Shown: positions 54,193-63,930, counted from the stretch's first letter. The stretch: 64,000 nt of DNA from Stenotrophomonas sp. ATCM1_4 (GCF_004348115.1 NZ_QPFB01000001.1:87752-151751), one strand, 5' to 3'. Program-made: numbers and translations. The notes: a model not told the origin generated them from the letters alone.

Positions 54193-55473
54193 ATGACCAG
54201 CGCTCGTCCCGTAGCCATCCTCGGTGGTGTCCGCATTCCGTTCTGCCGCCAGAACACCGCCTATTCGGATGTCGGCAACCTTGGCATGTCGGTCCGTACG
54301 CTGGGCGCCCTGGTTGAACGGTTCGGCCTGCACGGCCAGCAGCTGGGCGAAGTGGCGATGGGCGCGGTGATCAAGCATCCCAGCGACTGGAACCTGGGCC
54401 GCGAGGCCGCGCTGTCCTCCGGGCTGTCGCCGCTGACCCCGGGCATCACCCTGCAGCGTGCCTGCGGCACCTCGCTGGACACCATCATCACCGTCGCCAA
54501 CAAGATCGCGCTGGGCCAGATCGAGTCGGGCATCGGCGGCGGCTCGGACACCACCTCCGACGTGCCGATCGTCTATGGCAAGAAGCTGCGCGCACGCCTG
54601 CTGGCGGCCAACCGCGCCAAGAGCACCGGCGACAAGCTCCGCGCGCTGACCAAGGGCTTCAAGTTCTCCGAGCTCAAGCCCGAGTTCCCCGGCGTGGCCG
54701 AGCCGCGTACCGGCAAGAGCATGGGTGACCACTGCGAGGACATGGCCAAGGAGTGGAACATCTCGCGTGACTCGCAGGACGAGTGGGCGGTGTCCTCGCA
54801 CAAGAAGCTGGCCGCCGCCTACGAGCGCGGCTTCTTCAACGACCTGATCGCACCGTTCCGTGGCGTGGAGCGCGACAACATCCTGCGCCCGGATACCTCG
54901 CTGGAAAAGCTGGCCACGCTCAAGCCGGCCTTCGACAGGACCTCCGGCCGCGGCACCCTGACCGCCGCCAATTCCACCCCGCTGACCGACGGCGCCGCCG
55001 CGGTGCTGCTGGCCAGCGAGGAATGGGCACGCGCGCACGGGCATGCACCGCTGGCGTATCTGCGTGACGCGCAGGTGGCGGCGGTGGATTTCGTGCATGG
55101 CGAGGGCCTGCTGATGGCCCCGACCGTGGCCGTGCCGGAAATGCTCAAGCGCAATGGCTTGACCCTGCAGGATTTCGACATCTACGAAATCCATGAAGCC
55201 TTCGCCGCGCAGGTGCTGTGCACGCTGCGTGCGTGGGAGAGCGAGGACTACTGCCGCAACCGCCTGGGCCTGGACGCACCGCTGGGCCGCATCGACCCGG
55301 AGAAGATCAACCCGCTGGGTTCGTCGCTGGCCACCGGCCATCCGTTCGCGGCCACCGGTGCACGCATCATCGGCACCGTGGCCAAGGAACTGGCCGAACG
55401 CGGCGGTGGCCGCGCGCTGGTGTCGATCTGCACTGCCGGCGGCATGGGCGTGGTGGCCATCGTCGAGCGCTGA
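54193..55473 (+). CDS. Thiolase (acetyl-CoA C-acyltransferase)
   Basis: A 426-residue thiolase, FadI-like in length. The nucleophile is Cys91 (LQRACGTSLDT), the active-site histidine lies in GHPFAATGAR near residue 383, and the second cysteine in ICTAGGMGV near 413. NEAFA is replaced by HEAFAAQV, as in FadI. ATG at 54193. It acts in beta-oxidation or acetoacetyl-CoA metabolism. No fadJ partner is adjacent, so the exact pathway is open. Confidence 0.88.
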   Translation: MTSARPVAILGGVRIPFCRQNTAYSDVGNLGMSVRTLGALVERFGLHGQQLGEVAMGAVIKHPSDWNLGREAALSSGLSPLTPGITLQRACGTSLDTIITVANKIALGQIESGIGGGSDTTSDVPIVYGKKLRARLLAANRAKSTGDKLRALTKGFKFSELKPEFPGVAEPRTGKSMGDHCEDMAKEWNISRDSQDEWAVSSHKKLAAAYERGFFNDLIAPFRGVERDNILRPDTSLEKLATLKPAFDRTSGRGTLTAANSTPLTDGAAAVLLASEEWARAHGHAPLAYLRDAQVAAVDFVHGEGLLMAPTVAVPEMLKRNGLTLQDFDIYEIHEAFAAQVLCTLRAWESEDYCRNRLGLDAPLGRIDPEKINPLGSSLATGHPFAATGARIIGTVAKELAERGGGRALVSICTAGGMGVVAIVER

Positions 55474-55507
55474 TCCGGCGCACCCCAACCGGTAGGCACG
55501 GCGGATC

Positions 55508-55555
55508 TGCCCCCTCCCTTCTGCGCCGCAAAGGGGAGGGCCGGGGAGGGGTGTC
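55508..55555. repeat. Intergenic GC-rich repeat (family B)
   Basis: CCCCCTCCCTTCTGCGC and AAAGGGGAGGGCCGGGGAGGGG form an inverted unit in the gap after the thiolase gene. Confidence 0.6.
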
Positions 55556-55653
55556 TTTGCGCCTTCGAGATATATCCCGACTTCGCGGCCAAGGCCTTTT
55601 CTGGCTGCCTGGCAAGCCTGTATCTTCGCCGCACCAAGGACGAGGGAACATGG

Positions 55654-56490
55654 ATGAGGCGCATCGCGATCGGGTTGGGGATGATGGTGTCGGTGTTGGC
55701 TGCCCCGGCAGCGGCGATGACGTTCATGAAGGTGGACTACGTCTGCCCGATCGGTGGCGAACGTTTCAGCGCCCGCACGATGGGCTCGGGCACCTCTTTC
55801 GGACACTTCCTCGATGGCCGCGCCTATGGCGCGATCAAGTCGCCATGGCCGCTGGTGCAATGCCCGGGCAATGGCTTCGTGATATTCCGGGAGACATTCA
55901 GCGCCGATGAGGTCCGGGCGCTGGACGCCTACGTGCAGGGTGAGGAGTACCGGCGCATGCGCGAGAGCGAAACCAGTTACTGGCTGGTTTCACGTCTGAT
56001 GCAGGCGATCGATGCCCCGGCGGACGAACAGGCCGGCGTGCTGCAGCGTGCCACCTGGCAGGCCTCGCCGGCGCAGTATCCGCGCTACGTGGCCGCGGCC
56101 GCGGCGGCCTTCGCCGAACAGTGCCCGGACCAACGCCCCGCCGCCCGGCGTGACCAGCGCTGGCTGCATTGCCAGATGATCCTGGGCGAATGGGAGCGCC
56201 GCCTGTCGCGCTTCGATGCGGCCCGTGCACGCTTCACCAGCCTGCAGCCGCAGGTGGCAGCGCTGGTGGTGGGCGAGGACAGCGAGCGGAATGCCCGGCA
56301 GTTCCGCGCCGAGATCGCCCAGCAGCTGCAGCTGATCGAGCAAGGCGACAACGCCGACACGGTGGCAGTCGATGCCAACGCACCGGCGCACAGGAGTGCT
56401 GAGGCCGCCACGCAGGAAAGCGCCGCCGCGGCCCAGGCGGCGGCCCAGGCGGCCGATGCGGCCGCCGCCGCAGGTGGCCGCAGGGATTGA
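55654..56490 (+). CDS. Secreted protein of unknown function
   Basis: A 278-residue protein with a signal peptide (RRIAIGLGMMVSVLAAPAAA). The mature N terminus is conserved in style (VDYVCPIGGERFSARTMGSG, with a CxxxG pattern), the middle is helical, and the last 60 residues are an Ala-rich, low-complexity tail. Cysteines at about 30, 70, 155 and 172 may form disulfides. ATG at 55654 has CGAGGGA upstream. No family recognised. The gene ahead codes for a thiolase and the next gene follows in 50 bp. Confidence 0.65.
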   Translation: MRRIAIGLGMMVSVLAAPAAAMTFMKVDYVCPIGGERFSARTMGSGTSFGHFLDGRAYGAIKSPWPLVQCPGNGFVIFRETFSADEVRALDAYVQGEEYRRMRESETSYWLVSRLMQAIDAPADEQAGVLQRATWQASPAQYPRYVAAAAAAFAEQCPDQRPAARRDQRWLHCQMILGEWERRLSRFDAARARFTSLQPQVAALVVGEDSERNARQFRAEIAQQLQLIEQGDNADTVAVDANAPAHRSAEAATQESAAAAQAAAQAADAAAAAGGRRD

Positions 56491-56540
56491 GCGGGCGCGG
56501 GGGCGCCTTTCATTGGCCATGACACAGGGGAAAACCCGCA

Positions 56541-57092
56541 GTGAATGACGACAATCCGTATGCCGCGCCACAGAGTTCGCCGCAGCCGCCACCACTGCAG
56601 CACGCGCATGGCGACGACCGCTGCTGGCGCGACGGCGCGGAACTGCTGGTGCGCCCCGGCGCGGACCTGCCGCGTTCGTGCGTGAAATGTGGCGACCCGG
56701 CCAGCGAATATCGCAGCCGTACCTTCTACTGGCATTCGCCGTGGCTGTACCTGCTGATCCTGCTGCACATGGTGGTCTACCTGATCGTGGCGCTGATCGT
56801 GCGCAAGCCGGCCAGCCACCAGGTGGGCCTGTGCGCCAGGCACCAGGGCCAGCGTCGCAATTTCATCCTGATGGCGTGGTTGTCGCTGGTGCCGCTGATC
56901 GGTGGCTTCATGTTCGAGCGCGGCGGCATGATCCTGCTCGGCGTGCTGCTGTTCCTGGTGATGCTGTTCTGGGGCCTGCTCGGCATGCGTGTGCTCAAGC
57001 CGAAGAAGATCACCCCGGAACTGGCGGTCTATGCCGGCGTCTCGCCCCGGTTGCTGGCCTCGCTGCCCCGTTATCCCCACCGCCGCGATTGA
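56541..57092 (+). CDS. Small membrane protein with two C-x-x-C-like cysteines
   Basis: A 183-residue protein. The N-terminal 60 residues are soluble, start NDDNPYAAPQSSPQPPP (a NPYA/P motif common to small DUF-type membrane proteins) and contain CVKCG, a possible metal or redox pair. Three hydrophobic segments follow (about residues 67-87, 108-122 and 128-148). The start is GTG at 56541 behind AGGGGAAAA; the nearby ATG is out of frame. Function unknown. Confidence 0.7.
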   Translation: MNDDNPYAAPQSSPQPPPLQHAHGDDRCWRDGAELLVRPGADLPRSCVKCGDPASEYRSRTFYWHSPWLYLLILLHMVVYLIVALIVRKPASHQVGLCARHQGQRRNFILMAWLSLVPLIGGFMFERGGMILLGVLLFLVMLFWGLLGMRVLKPKKITPELAVYAGVSPRLLASLPRYPHRRD

Positions 57093-57137
57093 CCGCAGGT
57101 GCGTCCGGCCGCGTTGCCGGGCGATGCAGGCCGGATC

Positions 57138-57575
57138 TCAGCCGCCGCCCGTGGTGGGCGCGTGGTCGAGCAGGAACTGGCTGATTTCGCGGCGCAGCGG
57201 CAGGTCGTCGGTGGCGCGCGCGTAGGCGTCGGCCTGCAGCGCGTGATCGCGTGCGGCGTCGAGCTCCTCCAGGTTGGAGTAGCGCTCGGCCAGCGCCAGG
57301 CAGATCGAGGCCGCGTAGCCGGCGGCATTGGCCGCCGTCGCCAGTGGCAGGGCGCGCAGGTAGAAGCCGATCGCGGTGGGGTCATCACCGGTGAAATCGG
57401 CCAGCGTCTCCCACAGGAACGGGTGGTCACAGCCACTGCGGGCGGTGGCTTCGCAGTAGCGGGCCAGTTCGGCGTAATGCACCTGGACCGCCTCGTCGTC
57501 GCCGGCCTGGCCGGCGTCGATGATGGCATCGGTCAGTGCCACGACATGCGCGTGCATGTCCGGAGGGATGTTCAT
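57138..57575 (-). CDS. Small TPR-like cytoplasmic protein
   Basis: A 145-residue protein with no signal peptide, made of helical pairs that resemble TPR repeats (YAELARYCEATARSGCD, ASICLALAERYSNLEELDAA). I do not recognise a named family. ATG at 57575. It lies 39 bp downstream of hemY in the same direction, so it may be the last gene of the hemX-hemY transcript. Confidence 0.68.
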   Translation of the reverse strand: MNIPPDMHAHVVALTDAIIDAGQAGDDEAVQVHYAELARYCEATARSGCDHPFLWETLADFTGDDPTAIGFYLRALPLATAANAAGYAASICLALAERYSNLEELDAARDHALQADAYARATDDLPLRREISQFLLDHAPTTGGG

Positions 57576-57614
57576 GGCGTCTGGAAGAAGGCGTGGGTAC
57601 TGGTTTCCATGGGC

Positions 57615-58877
57615 TCAGCCGGGCAGGCGCGGGAAGCCATGTTCGTCGCGCTCCTCGGCCACGGCCTGGTCCTGGATCTGCTGGCGCAGGTCACGGCGTT
57701 CCAGTGGCAGCGGGGTATCGCCACGGCGTTGGTGCAGGGCGTTGAGCAGGCATTGCCGCGCCAGCGCGTCCTCGCCCTGCGCGGCGAAACCCTCGCCCAG
57801 GGCTTCCCAGGCATCGGGGCCGGCGCCCTGCGCGATCGCGCGGTGCAGGAATTCCTCGGCCTGCGTCCATTGCCCCTGGCCGCGTGCCAGACGGGCCAGG
57901 GTCAGCAACAGCGCCGGGCTGGAAGGGTGCGACTGCAGCCAGCGCTGTGCACTGGCGCGACGCGAGTCCAGCTTGTCCACCGGCAGGGTGCCGTACAGCG
58001 TGACCAGCGCCTCGTCCCAGCTGCTGTCCAGCGTCTGTTCGATCACGCGCAGCGCCACGTCGTTCCAGTTCAACGCCACCGCGCGGCTGGCATAGCGCGC
58101 CACCGCCTGCGGCGACACGCGCAGCGTCTTGGGCAGCACTTCCCAGCGCGCGGCCAGCGCGTTCACGTCAACGGCCTCGTCCAGCATCTGCAGGGCCAGC
58201 CGGGTTTCCAGCGCGGCCACCGCCGGCGGTGGCAGGGCCTGTTGCTGGCGCAGCGCGCCAAGTTGCCCGTAGGCCTCCTCGGCGCGACCGGCGCGGGCCA
58301 GCGCCTCGGTGCGCAGCGACAGCCCGCGTGGCGGCAACGGCTGGATGCCGGGCAGGTCCAGCGCAGTGATCGCTTCCAGTGGCTTGTCCAGTTCCAGCCA
58401 GCGCTCGGCGCTGTGCAGTGCGTGCAGGGTGGGGTCGACCGCGCCCAGCTGCTGCAGGTGCTGGCCGGCACTGGCGGCATCATCGCGGGCTTCGGCCGCG
58501 CGCATCGCCGCGACCAGTGCGATCGGTCGCACCTCCTTCTCGGTGGCCGCGCTCTGCAGCAGCTTTTCGGCACGCTGCCACTGCCCGCCATCGAGCGCCT
58601 GCAGGCCATCGATCAGGCGGGCGCGTCCCTTGCCGCGGCGATGCCGTGCCCAGACGCGGAACGGCGTGCTCACCAGGGTCCACAGCAGCCACAGCAGCAA
58701 CAGGACGATCAGCAGCGCCAGCACCGCCTGCGGCAGCGTGGCGATGTAGTCGTGGTTGCCCGCACGGACGATCACCTCGCCCAGCGCACGCACGGACGCC
58801 TGGCCCATCCACTGCGCGCCGAAGATGCCCAGCGCGGCGACCAGCAGGACGATCAGCAGGGAACGGAAGGCTTTCAT
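57615..58877 (-). CDS. hemY: HemY-family membrane TPR protein
   Basis: A 420-residue HemY protein with two N-terminal membrane helices (about residues 4-24 and 42-66) and a cytoplasmic TPR region (for example LLTLARLARGQGQWTQAEEF). In E. coli it is encoded with hemC, hemD and hemX and is thought to help organise late heme synthesis, though its role is not proven. ATG at 58877 overlaps the hemX stop by 4 bp (ATGA), so they are translationally coupled. Confidence 0.88.
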   Translation of the reverse strand: MKAFRSLLIVLLVAALGIFGAQWMGQASVRALGEVIVRAGNHDYIATLPQAVLALLIVLLLLWLLWTLVSTPFRVWARHRRGKGRARLIDGLQALDGGQWQRAEKLLQSAATEKEVRPIALVAAMRAAEARDDAASAGQHLQQLGAVDPTLHALHSAERWLELDKPLEAITALDLPGIQPLPPRGLSLRTEALARAGRAEEAYGQLGALRQQQALPPPAVAALETRLALQMLDEAVDVNALAARWEVLPKTLRVSPQAVARYASRAVALNWNDVALRVIEQTLDSSWDEALVTLYGTLPVDKLDSRRASAQRWLQSHPSSPALLLTLARLARGQGQWTQAEEFLHRAIAQGAGPDAWEALGEGFAAQGEDALARQCLLNALHQRRGDTPLPLERRDLRQQIQDQAVAEERDEHGFPRLPG

Positions 58878-59854
58878 GGCGACTCCTTGGCCGCGCGCAT
58901 GCTGCGCAGCTGCTGCAGGGTGCTGCCCAGTTCGGGAAGGGCGGGGCGCAGTTCCACCGCGCGCAGGGCCTTGAGCTCGGCACGATGCTGCTGGCGTTGC
59001 GGCGAATCCGGCCACAGCCGCTGCAACCAGCCATCGATGCGGTCCAGCGCCTGCTGCCAGGCGGTGTCGTCGCCGCGTTCAAGGGCGGCACGGGCCAGGC
59101 TCAACTCGATCTGCAGCGAGTCGGTGGCGGCCAGCCGCTCGGAGCGGGCGACCAGCACCGAGGCATCGGCCGGGCGGATCTCCACCAACGGGAAAAGCAG
59201 CTGCTGCCACCACGGCTGTTCGGCATCGGTCGCCGCGCGTGCCTGCTCGGGCAACTGCTCCAGGCTGGCCGCCCACTGGGTGAGCCGGTTGGCGGTGGTG
59301 GTGCGGACGCCCGGACCCAGCGCATCGACCGCGTTGCGCTCCTGGATCAGGGCCTGGCGCAGGTTGAGGTAGGCCGGGTCGTCGATGCTCTCCAGCACGC
59401 CGGCGGCCAAGGCATACAGGCGGCGTGCGCCGTCCAGGTCATCGGCATGGCTCATCCGCTGCCCGGCCTGGCTGAGCAAGAGCTCGGCCTCCTCGCGGCG
59501 CAGCGCCTGCGCACCCTGGCGCGAGCTGTCGGCCAGGCGAGCCAGGTTTTCCTCCAGCAGCGCATTGCGCTGGCTCAGGCCCAGCACTTCGTCGCGCAGC
59601 ACGCGGTTGGTGGCGGCCGCGTCCTGGATGCTGCGGGCATTGGCGCGCTGGTCGCGGCGCAGGGCTTCCATGCTGTCCTGCAGGGCGGTCAGCTGGCGCG
59701 CGGCGTCATCGCGCGCCTGATGGGCCTGTTGCTGCTGGGCCTGCCAGCCGCGATAGCCGAACCAGCCGGCGGCGGCGAGCACGCCGACCACGGCCAGTGG
59801 GATCAACCAGCGCAGCGGGCGCCGGGGCGTGGGAGCGGGGGAAACATCATTCAT
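58874..59854 (-). CDS. hemX: HemX-like membrane protein
   Basis: A 326-residue HemX protein (annotated in some genomes as uroporphyrinogen-III C-methyltransferase-like, an activity it does not have). One membrane helix (about residues 15-35) is followed by a coiled-coil (about 40-110, rich in Gln, Ala and Arg) and a helical domain. ATG at 59854. It sits between hemD (114 bp upstream) and hemY (overlapping), as in the E. coli hemCDXY cluster. Confidence 0.86.
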   Translation of the reverse strand: MNDVSPAPTPRRPLRWLIPLAVVGVLAAAGWFGYRGWQAQQQQAHQARDDAARQLTALQDSMEALRRDQRANARSIQDAAATNRVLRDEVLGLSQRNALLEENLARLADSSRQGAQALRREEAELLLSQAGQRMSHADDLDGARRLYALAAGVLESIDDPAYLNLRQALIQERNAVDALGPGVRTTTANRLTQWAASLEQLPEQARAATDAEQPWWQQLLFPLVEIRPADASVLVARSERLAATDSLQIELSLARAALERGDDTAWQQALDRIDGWLQRLWPDSPQRQQHRAELKALRAVELRPALPELGSTLQQLRSMRAAKESP

Positions 59855-59968
59855 CGGGGCACAGCATCCTTGGCGGGCTCACCGGGGCCACGGACGGCGC
59901 GGCACCGGGTCATGCTGCAACAGGATGGCGGCGCGGGTGGATGCCTGCAAGCCACGCGCCGTACAGGC

Positions 59969-60775
59969 TCAGGCGCTGGCGTGACCTGCCGCCATCGCGG
60001 TGATCGCGCGCTGCGCGGCGCTGGCCAGCTGTGCCGGCAAGGGGCCGGCCGCCACGCTGGCATGCGTGAAGCCATGCGTGCGCGCCAGGGCGGCCAGGCG
60101 TTCGCTGGCGGCGACCACCGGCATCCGTTGCCAGCGCCGCAGCACCGCCGCCGGCAGCTGCGGCAACACCGTCTCCAGGGCCTCGCCACTGCTGAGCGCA
60201 AGCACGGTCGGGCCCTGCAGGGCTTCAAGCCGCTCGATGACGGCGGTACTGAGCGGCAGGCCGACGCGTTCGTACACATCCACCCGTTGCAGCGTGGCGC
60301 CGCGCTCGACGATCTGCGCGGCGATCATGCCGCGGCCACCGGGGGCGGTGACCAGCGCCACGCGCAGGCCCTGCAGGCCCTGCATGCGCGGCAGCGCCAG
60401 CAGGCCCTCGCTGTCCATGCGCTGCGGTGCCTGCACGTCGCGTGCGCCATGGCGGCGCAGCACCCGCGCGGTGCCTTCGCCGACCGCGACCACGTGGCCT
60501 TCGCCCAGTTCGGGCAGTGCCAGCAGGCGCGCGGCGGCCTCGGCGGCGGTCGGGCTGGTGAACACCAGGCGGTCGGCGGTCGCCGCATGGGCCAGCTGCG
60601 CACGGGTCAGGGAGTCGGTACGCAGGGCCACGCGCCAGGGCGAAAGTGCCAGCGTATGTCCTCCCAGCCGGGCAGCGGCGCTACGCAGGGTGTCGTGCTG
60701 CCCCTGGGGGCGCAGGGAGATCAGGTGCCAGGCCGTGTCGGCTGGCACATAGGCGCGGCGGTTCATTCCATGCAT
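59969..60775 (-). CDS. hemD: Uroporphyrinogen-III synthase
   Basis: A 268-residue HemD, closing hydroxymethylbilane to uroporphyrinogen III in tetrapyrrole synthesis. The two-domain fold is suggested by LVFTSPTAAEAAARLL (near residue 70), the hinge segment VTAPGGRGMIAAQIVERGAT (near 141) and VLALSSGEALETVLP (near 192). ATG at 60775; ATG at 60766 is possible. It leads the hemD-hemX-hemY group, but hemC is not next to it, unlike in E. coli. Confidence 0.85.
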   Translation of the reverse strand: MHGMNRRAYVPADTAWHLISLRPQGQHDTLRSAAARLGGHTLALSPWRVALRTDSLTRAQLAHAATADRLVFTSPTAAEAAARLLALPELGEGHVVAVGEGTARVLRRHGARDVQAPQRMDSEGLLALPRMQGLQGLRVALVTAPGGRGMIAAQIVERGATLQRVDVYERVGLPLSTAVIERLEALQGPTVLALSSGEALETVLPQLPAAVLRRWQRMPVVAASERLAALARTHGFTHASVAAGPLPAQLASAAQRAITAMAAGHASA

Positions 60776-60816
60776 TATGCGGGCGCTTTCCTGTCCGTGT
60801 GTTGCTTACTTCTTCC

Positions 60817-61275
60817 ATGTCCGACGCTTCCGATTCCGCTGCACTGCTCGCGCAGGTGCAGGCCACCCTGGATGCCATGCCGCCGGTGGCCGCGATGAAC
60901 ATCCGCATCGCGGGTTATGAAAATGGCGTGCTGCGCATGCAGGCACCGCTGGCCGCCAACGTCAATGACAAGGGCAATGCCTTCGGCGGCAGCCTGGCCT
61001 CGGTGATGACCCTGGCCGGCTGGGCGCTGGTCAGCCTGCGCCTGGCATTGGCCGGCAAGCAGGCCGAGGTCTACGTCGCCGACAGCAACATCCGTTACCG
61101 CGCGCCGGTCTACGGCGACCTGCTGGCGGTCGCGCGGGCCGCGCCGGACCAGGATTGGGACGACTTCCTGGCCCTGTTCAACAAGCGTGGCCGGGCACGG
61201 ATGACCGTGCGGGCCGAGATCGAGGGCGGTGCCGCCGAGCTGGAAGGGCGCTTCGTGGCCCTCGCCAAAGGCTAG
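60817..61275 (+). CDS. Thioesterase, YiiD C-terminal-domain type
   Basis: A 152-residue hotdog-fold protein with the NDKGNAFGGSLASVMTLAGW signature of the YiiD_C/thioesterase family. It is the hotdog domain alone, without the GNAT domain of YiiD. ATG at 60817. It lies divergent to hemD, so it may share a promoter region with it. The acyl substrate is unknown. Confidence 0.82.
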   Translation: MSDASDSAALLAQVQATLDAMPPVAAMNIRIAGYENGVLRMQAPLAANVNDKGNAFGGSLASVMTLAGWALVSLRLALAGKQAEVYVADSNIRYRAPVYGDLLAVARAAPDQDWDDFLALFNKRGRARMTVRAEIEGGAAELEGRFVALAKG

Positions 61276-61301
61276 GATGAGTGCCGTTACCCGGGGATTC
61301 C

Positions 61302-61736
61302 ATGATGCTCAGACGCCTGTTCCAAGCCGCCCTTGTCCTGTCGTTGCTGGTCGCGGCCGGCGCCAGCGCCGCTGACGGCCCCAGCCGCAGCCAGCGCGCC
61401 AAGCTGGTGCCGACGCAGGCTGCCTACACGGCCGCGGTGCGCTGGAGCGATTTCGAGGCCGCCGAGGGCTTCCTAGACCCGGTCTACCTGCAGGCCCACC
61501 CGCTCGGTGACCTGCAGCGCCAGCGTTACCAGCAGGTACAGGTGTCCGGTTACCGCGAACGCGGCAGCAGCGTCGCCGCCGACGGCAACGTCGAGCGGCG
61601 CATGGAAATCAGCGTGATCAACCGCAACACCCAGGCCGAGCGCACCGTGGTGGTCACCGAACGCTGGCGCTGGGACGCGGAGGGCAAGCGCTGGTGGCAG
61701 GCGGGCGGCCTGCCGGACCTGTGGCAGGGCCAATGA
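61302..61736 (+). CDS. Small secreted protein of unknown function
   Basis: A 144-residue protein with a signal peptide (LRRLFQAALVLSLLVAAGASA) and a small alpha/beta mature domain (WSDFEAAEGFLDPVYLQAHP, RTVVVTERWRWDAEGKRWW) that resembles a cystatin/NTF2-like fold with a conserved Trp-rich C terminus. ATG at 61302 with CGGGGA upstream. The same layout (Trp-containing WRWD, then WWQ) is common in xanthomonad secreted proteins, but no function is assigned. Confidence 0.72.
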   Translation: MMLRRLFQAALVLSLLVAAGASAADGPSRSQRAKLVPTQAAYTAAVRWSDFEAAEGFLDPVYLQAHPLGDLQRQRYQQVQVSGYRERGSSVAADGNVERRMEISVINRNTQAERTVVVTERWRWDAEGKRWWQAGGLPDLWQGQ

Positions 61737-61803
61737 GCCCGCTGGGCGCCCCGTTGCCGGCATATGCGACAATCCCCGCCCGCTTAATCGACCCGTGACC
61801 TGA

Positions 61804-62241
61804 GTGAATTACGAAGAGTTGCTGGCCTTCGCTGGCCGAAATCCGATGCTGTCGCTGGCCCTGGTCGGCCTTACCGTGGCCATCATCGCCACCGAGGTCG
61901 CGCGCCTGTTCCGCGGCTACAAGTCGCTCAAGCCGTCCGAGCTGACCCACCTGATCAATGCCGGTGGGGCCGTGGTGATCGACCTGTCGGCCGCCAGCGA
62001 TTTCGAGAAGGGCCATATCGTCGGCAGCCGCAACCTGCAGCCGGCCCAGGTGAGCCCGACCCACAAGCTGCTGGCCCCGGCCAAGCAGTCGCCGGTGGTG
62101 CTGCTGTGCCGCACCGGCAATGCCTCCGCCACCGCCGCCAAGGTGCTGAAGAAGGCCGGCTTCGAGCAGGTGTACGTGCTCGACGGCGGCCTGCCGGCCT
62201 GGCAGGCGGCGGACCTGCCGCTGGTCAAGGGCCGCGGCTGA
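61804..62241 (+). CDS. Membrane-anchored rhodanese-like protein, YibN type
   Basis: A 145-residue protein with an N-terminal membrane helix (about residues 14-33) and a rhodanese domain whose active-site loop CRTGNAS carries Cys102. This matches YibN, whose gene precedes secB in E. coli. The start is GTG at 61804 without a clear ribosome site. secB follows 103 bp later. A role in membrane-protein insertion has been proposed for YibN, but sulfur transfer is the expected chemistry. Confidence 0.86.
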   Translation: MNYEELLAFAGRNPMLSLALVGLTVAIIATEVARLFRGYKSLKPSELTHLINAGGAVVIDLSAASDFEKGHIVGSRNLQPAQVSPTHKLLAPAKQSPVVLLCRTGNASATAAKVLKKAGFEQVYVLDGGLPAWQAADLPLVKGRG

Positions 62242-62344
62242 GCAGTTAATTTGCGTTAAGGCCTTGTGGACGGCGTGGACCGCCCCCATCGCTGGTCTGG
62301 TAACAATCCCAATCATTGAACAATCTGTTCTGGAGTCTTGAGAA

Positions 62345-62860
62345 ATGTCCGAAGAGAACACCAACGGCGTAGTCCCGGCTGACGAAGCTGCCAACGGCCC
62401 GGCTTTCACCATCGAGAAGATCTACGTCAAGGACGTTTCTTTCGAATCCCCGAACTCGCCGGTCATCTTCAATGAGAACGTGCAGCCGGACCTGCAGCTG
62501 AACCTGAACCAGAAGGTGCAGCGCCTGTCCGACACCGCCTTCGAAGTGGTGCTGGGCGTGACCCTGACCTGCAAGGCCGGTGACAAGACCGCCTACGTCG
62601 CCGAAGTGCAGCAGGCCGGCGTGTTCGGCCTGATCGGCCTGGAGCCGCAGGCGATCGACGTGCTGCTCGGCACCCAGTGCCCGAACATCCTGTTCCCGTA
62701 CGTGCGTTCGATGGTGTCGGACCTGATCCAGGCCGGCGGCTTCCCGCCGTTCTACCTGCAGCCGATCAACTTCGAAGGCCTGTACGCCGAAACCCTGCGC
62801 CAGCGCCAGGCCCAGGGCGAAGCCTCGCTGGCCGACTCCGAGCCGGCCGGCAACGCCTGA
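62345..62860 (+). CDS. secB: Protein-export chaperone SecB
   Basis: A 171-residue SecB chaperone. The family core is present: [19 protein letters not shown] near the start, [12 protein letters not shown], and [16 protein letters not shown], the SecA-binding region. The acidic tail is shortened to an Ala/Glu-rich end. ATG at 62345 is preceded by GGAG. SecB holds preproteins unfolded for SecA/SecYEG. gpsA follows after 19 bp, as in many proteobacteria. Confidence 0.95.
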   Translation: MSEENTNGVVPADEAANGPAFTIEKIYVKDVSFESPNSPVIFNENVQPDLQLNLNQKVQRLSDTAFEVVLGVTLTCKAGDKTAYVAEVQQAGVFGLIGLEPQAIDVLLGTQCPNILFPYVRSMVSDLIQAGGFPPFYLQPINFEGLYAETLRQRQAQGEASLADSEPAGNA

Positions 62861-62879
62861 TCGGCGTCCGCGACATCGG

Positions 62880-63908
62880 ATGAGTACGACCGACGCGAAC
62901 AAGATCGCCGTCCTCGGCGCGGGCTCCTGGGGCACCGCGCTGGCCACCTTGCTGGCCCGGCACGGTCACCCGACCGTGCTGTGGGGACGCGATGCCGCCG
63001 TCATCGAGGCGATCGACCAGCGTCATGAGAATCCCCGGTACCTGCCGGGGATTCCCTTGCCTGATTCCCTGCGCGCCAGCACCGACCTGGCTGCCACCGT
63101 TGCCGGTGCCAGCTGGATCCTGGTGGTGGTGCCTTCGCATGCCTTCGCCGAGACCGTGCGCGCGCTGGCGCCGCTGCGGCCGGCCGGGGCCGGCGTGGCC
63201 TGGGCCACCAAGGGCTTCGAGCCCGGCTCGGGGCGTTTCCTGCATGAAGTGGCCCGTGAAGTGCTGGGCCCGGACGTGCCGCTGGCCGTCGTCACCGGCC
63301 CGTCCTTCGCCAAGGAAGTGACCCTGGGCCTGCCCACGGCGATCACCGTCCACGGTGATGACGACGCTTTCGCCCAGCAGGTGGCCGATGCCATGCATGG
63401 CCCGTCCTTCCGTGCCTACACCGGCGATGACATGGTCGGTGCCGAGCTGGGCGGTGCGATGAAGAACGTGCTGGCCGTGGCCACCGGCGTGGCCGATGGC
63501 ATGCAGCTGGGCCTGAACGCCCGTGCCGGCCTGATCACCCGCGGCCTCAACGAGATGCTGCGCCTGGCCGCCGCCATCGGCGGCAAGCCGGAAACCCTGA
63601 TGGGCCTGGCCGGCCTGGGCGACCTGGTGCTGACCAGCACTGGTGACCTCTCGCGCAATCGCCGCCTGGGTCTTGCCCTGGGGCGTGGGCAGAGCCTGCC
63701 CGACGCGGTGAAGGAAATCGGCCAGGTGGTGGAATCGGTGCAGACCGCCGACGAGGTGATGCGCCAGGCCGAGCGCCATGGCATCGATCTGCCCATCTCC
63801 AAGGCGGTGCAATCGGTACTGCACGGTGAGCTGAGCCCGACCGAGGGCCTGCAGCAGCTGCTGGCACGCGAGCAGAAGCCGGAGTATCCGGACACGCTGT
63901 TCAAGTAA
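62880..63908 (+). CDS. gpsA: Glycerol-3-phosphate dehydrogenase [NAD(P)+]
   Basis: A 342-residue GpsA that reduces dihydroxyacetone phosphate to sn-glycerol-3-phosphate for phospholipid synthesis. The Rossmann motif is [12 protein letters not shown] (residues 11-22), the hinge VVVPSHAF and the catalytic lysine in [14 protein letters not shown] near residue 195 are present, as is the C-terminal RNRRLG. ATG at 62880. Co-transcribed with secB; a strong terminator follows 22 bp after the stop. Confidence 0.95.
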   Translation: MSTTDANKIAVLGAGSWGTALATLLARHGHPTVLWGRDAAVIEAIDQRHENPRYLPGIPLPDSLRASTDLAATVAGASWILVVVPSHAFAETVRALAPLRPAGAGVAWATKGFEPGSGRFLHEVAREVLGPDVPLAVVTGPSFAKEVTLGLPTAITVHGDDDAFAQQVADAMHGPSFRAYTGDDMVGAELGGAMKNVLAVATGVADGMQLGLNARAGLITRGLNEMLRLAAAIGGKPETLMGLAGLGDLVLTSTGDLSRNRRLGLALGRGQSLPDAVKEIGQVVESVQTADEVMRQAERHGIDLPISKAVQSVLHGELSPTEGLQQLLAREQKPEYPDTLFK

Positions 63909-63930
63909 GTTGACCGACGTTGAAAGAGAA

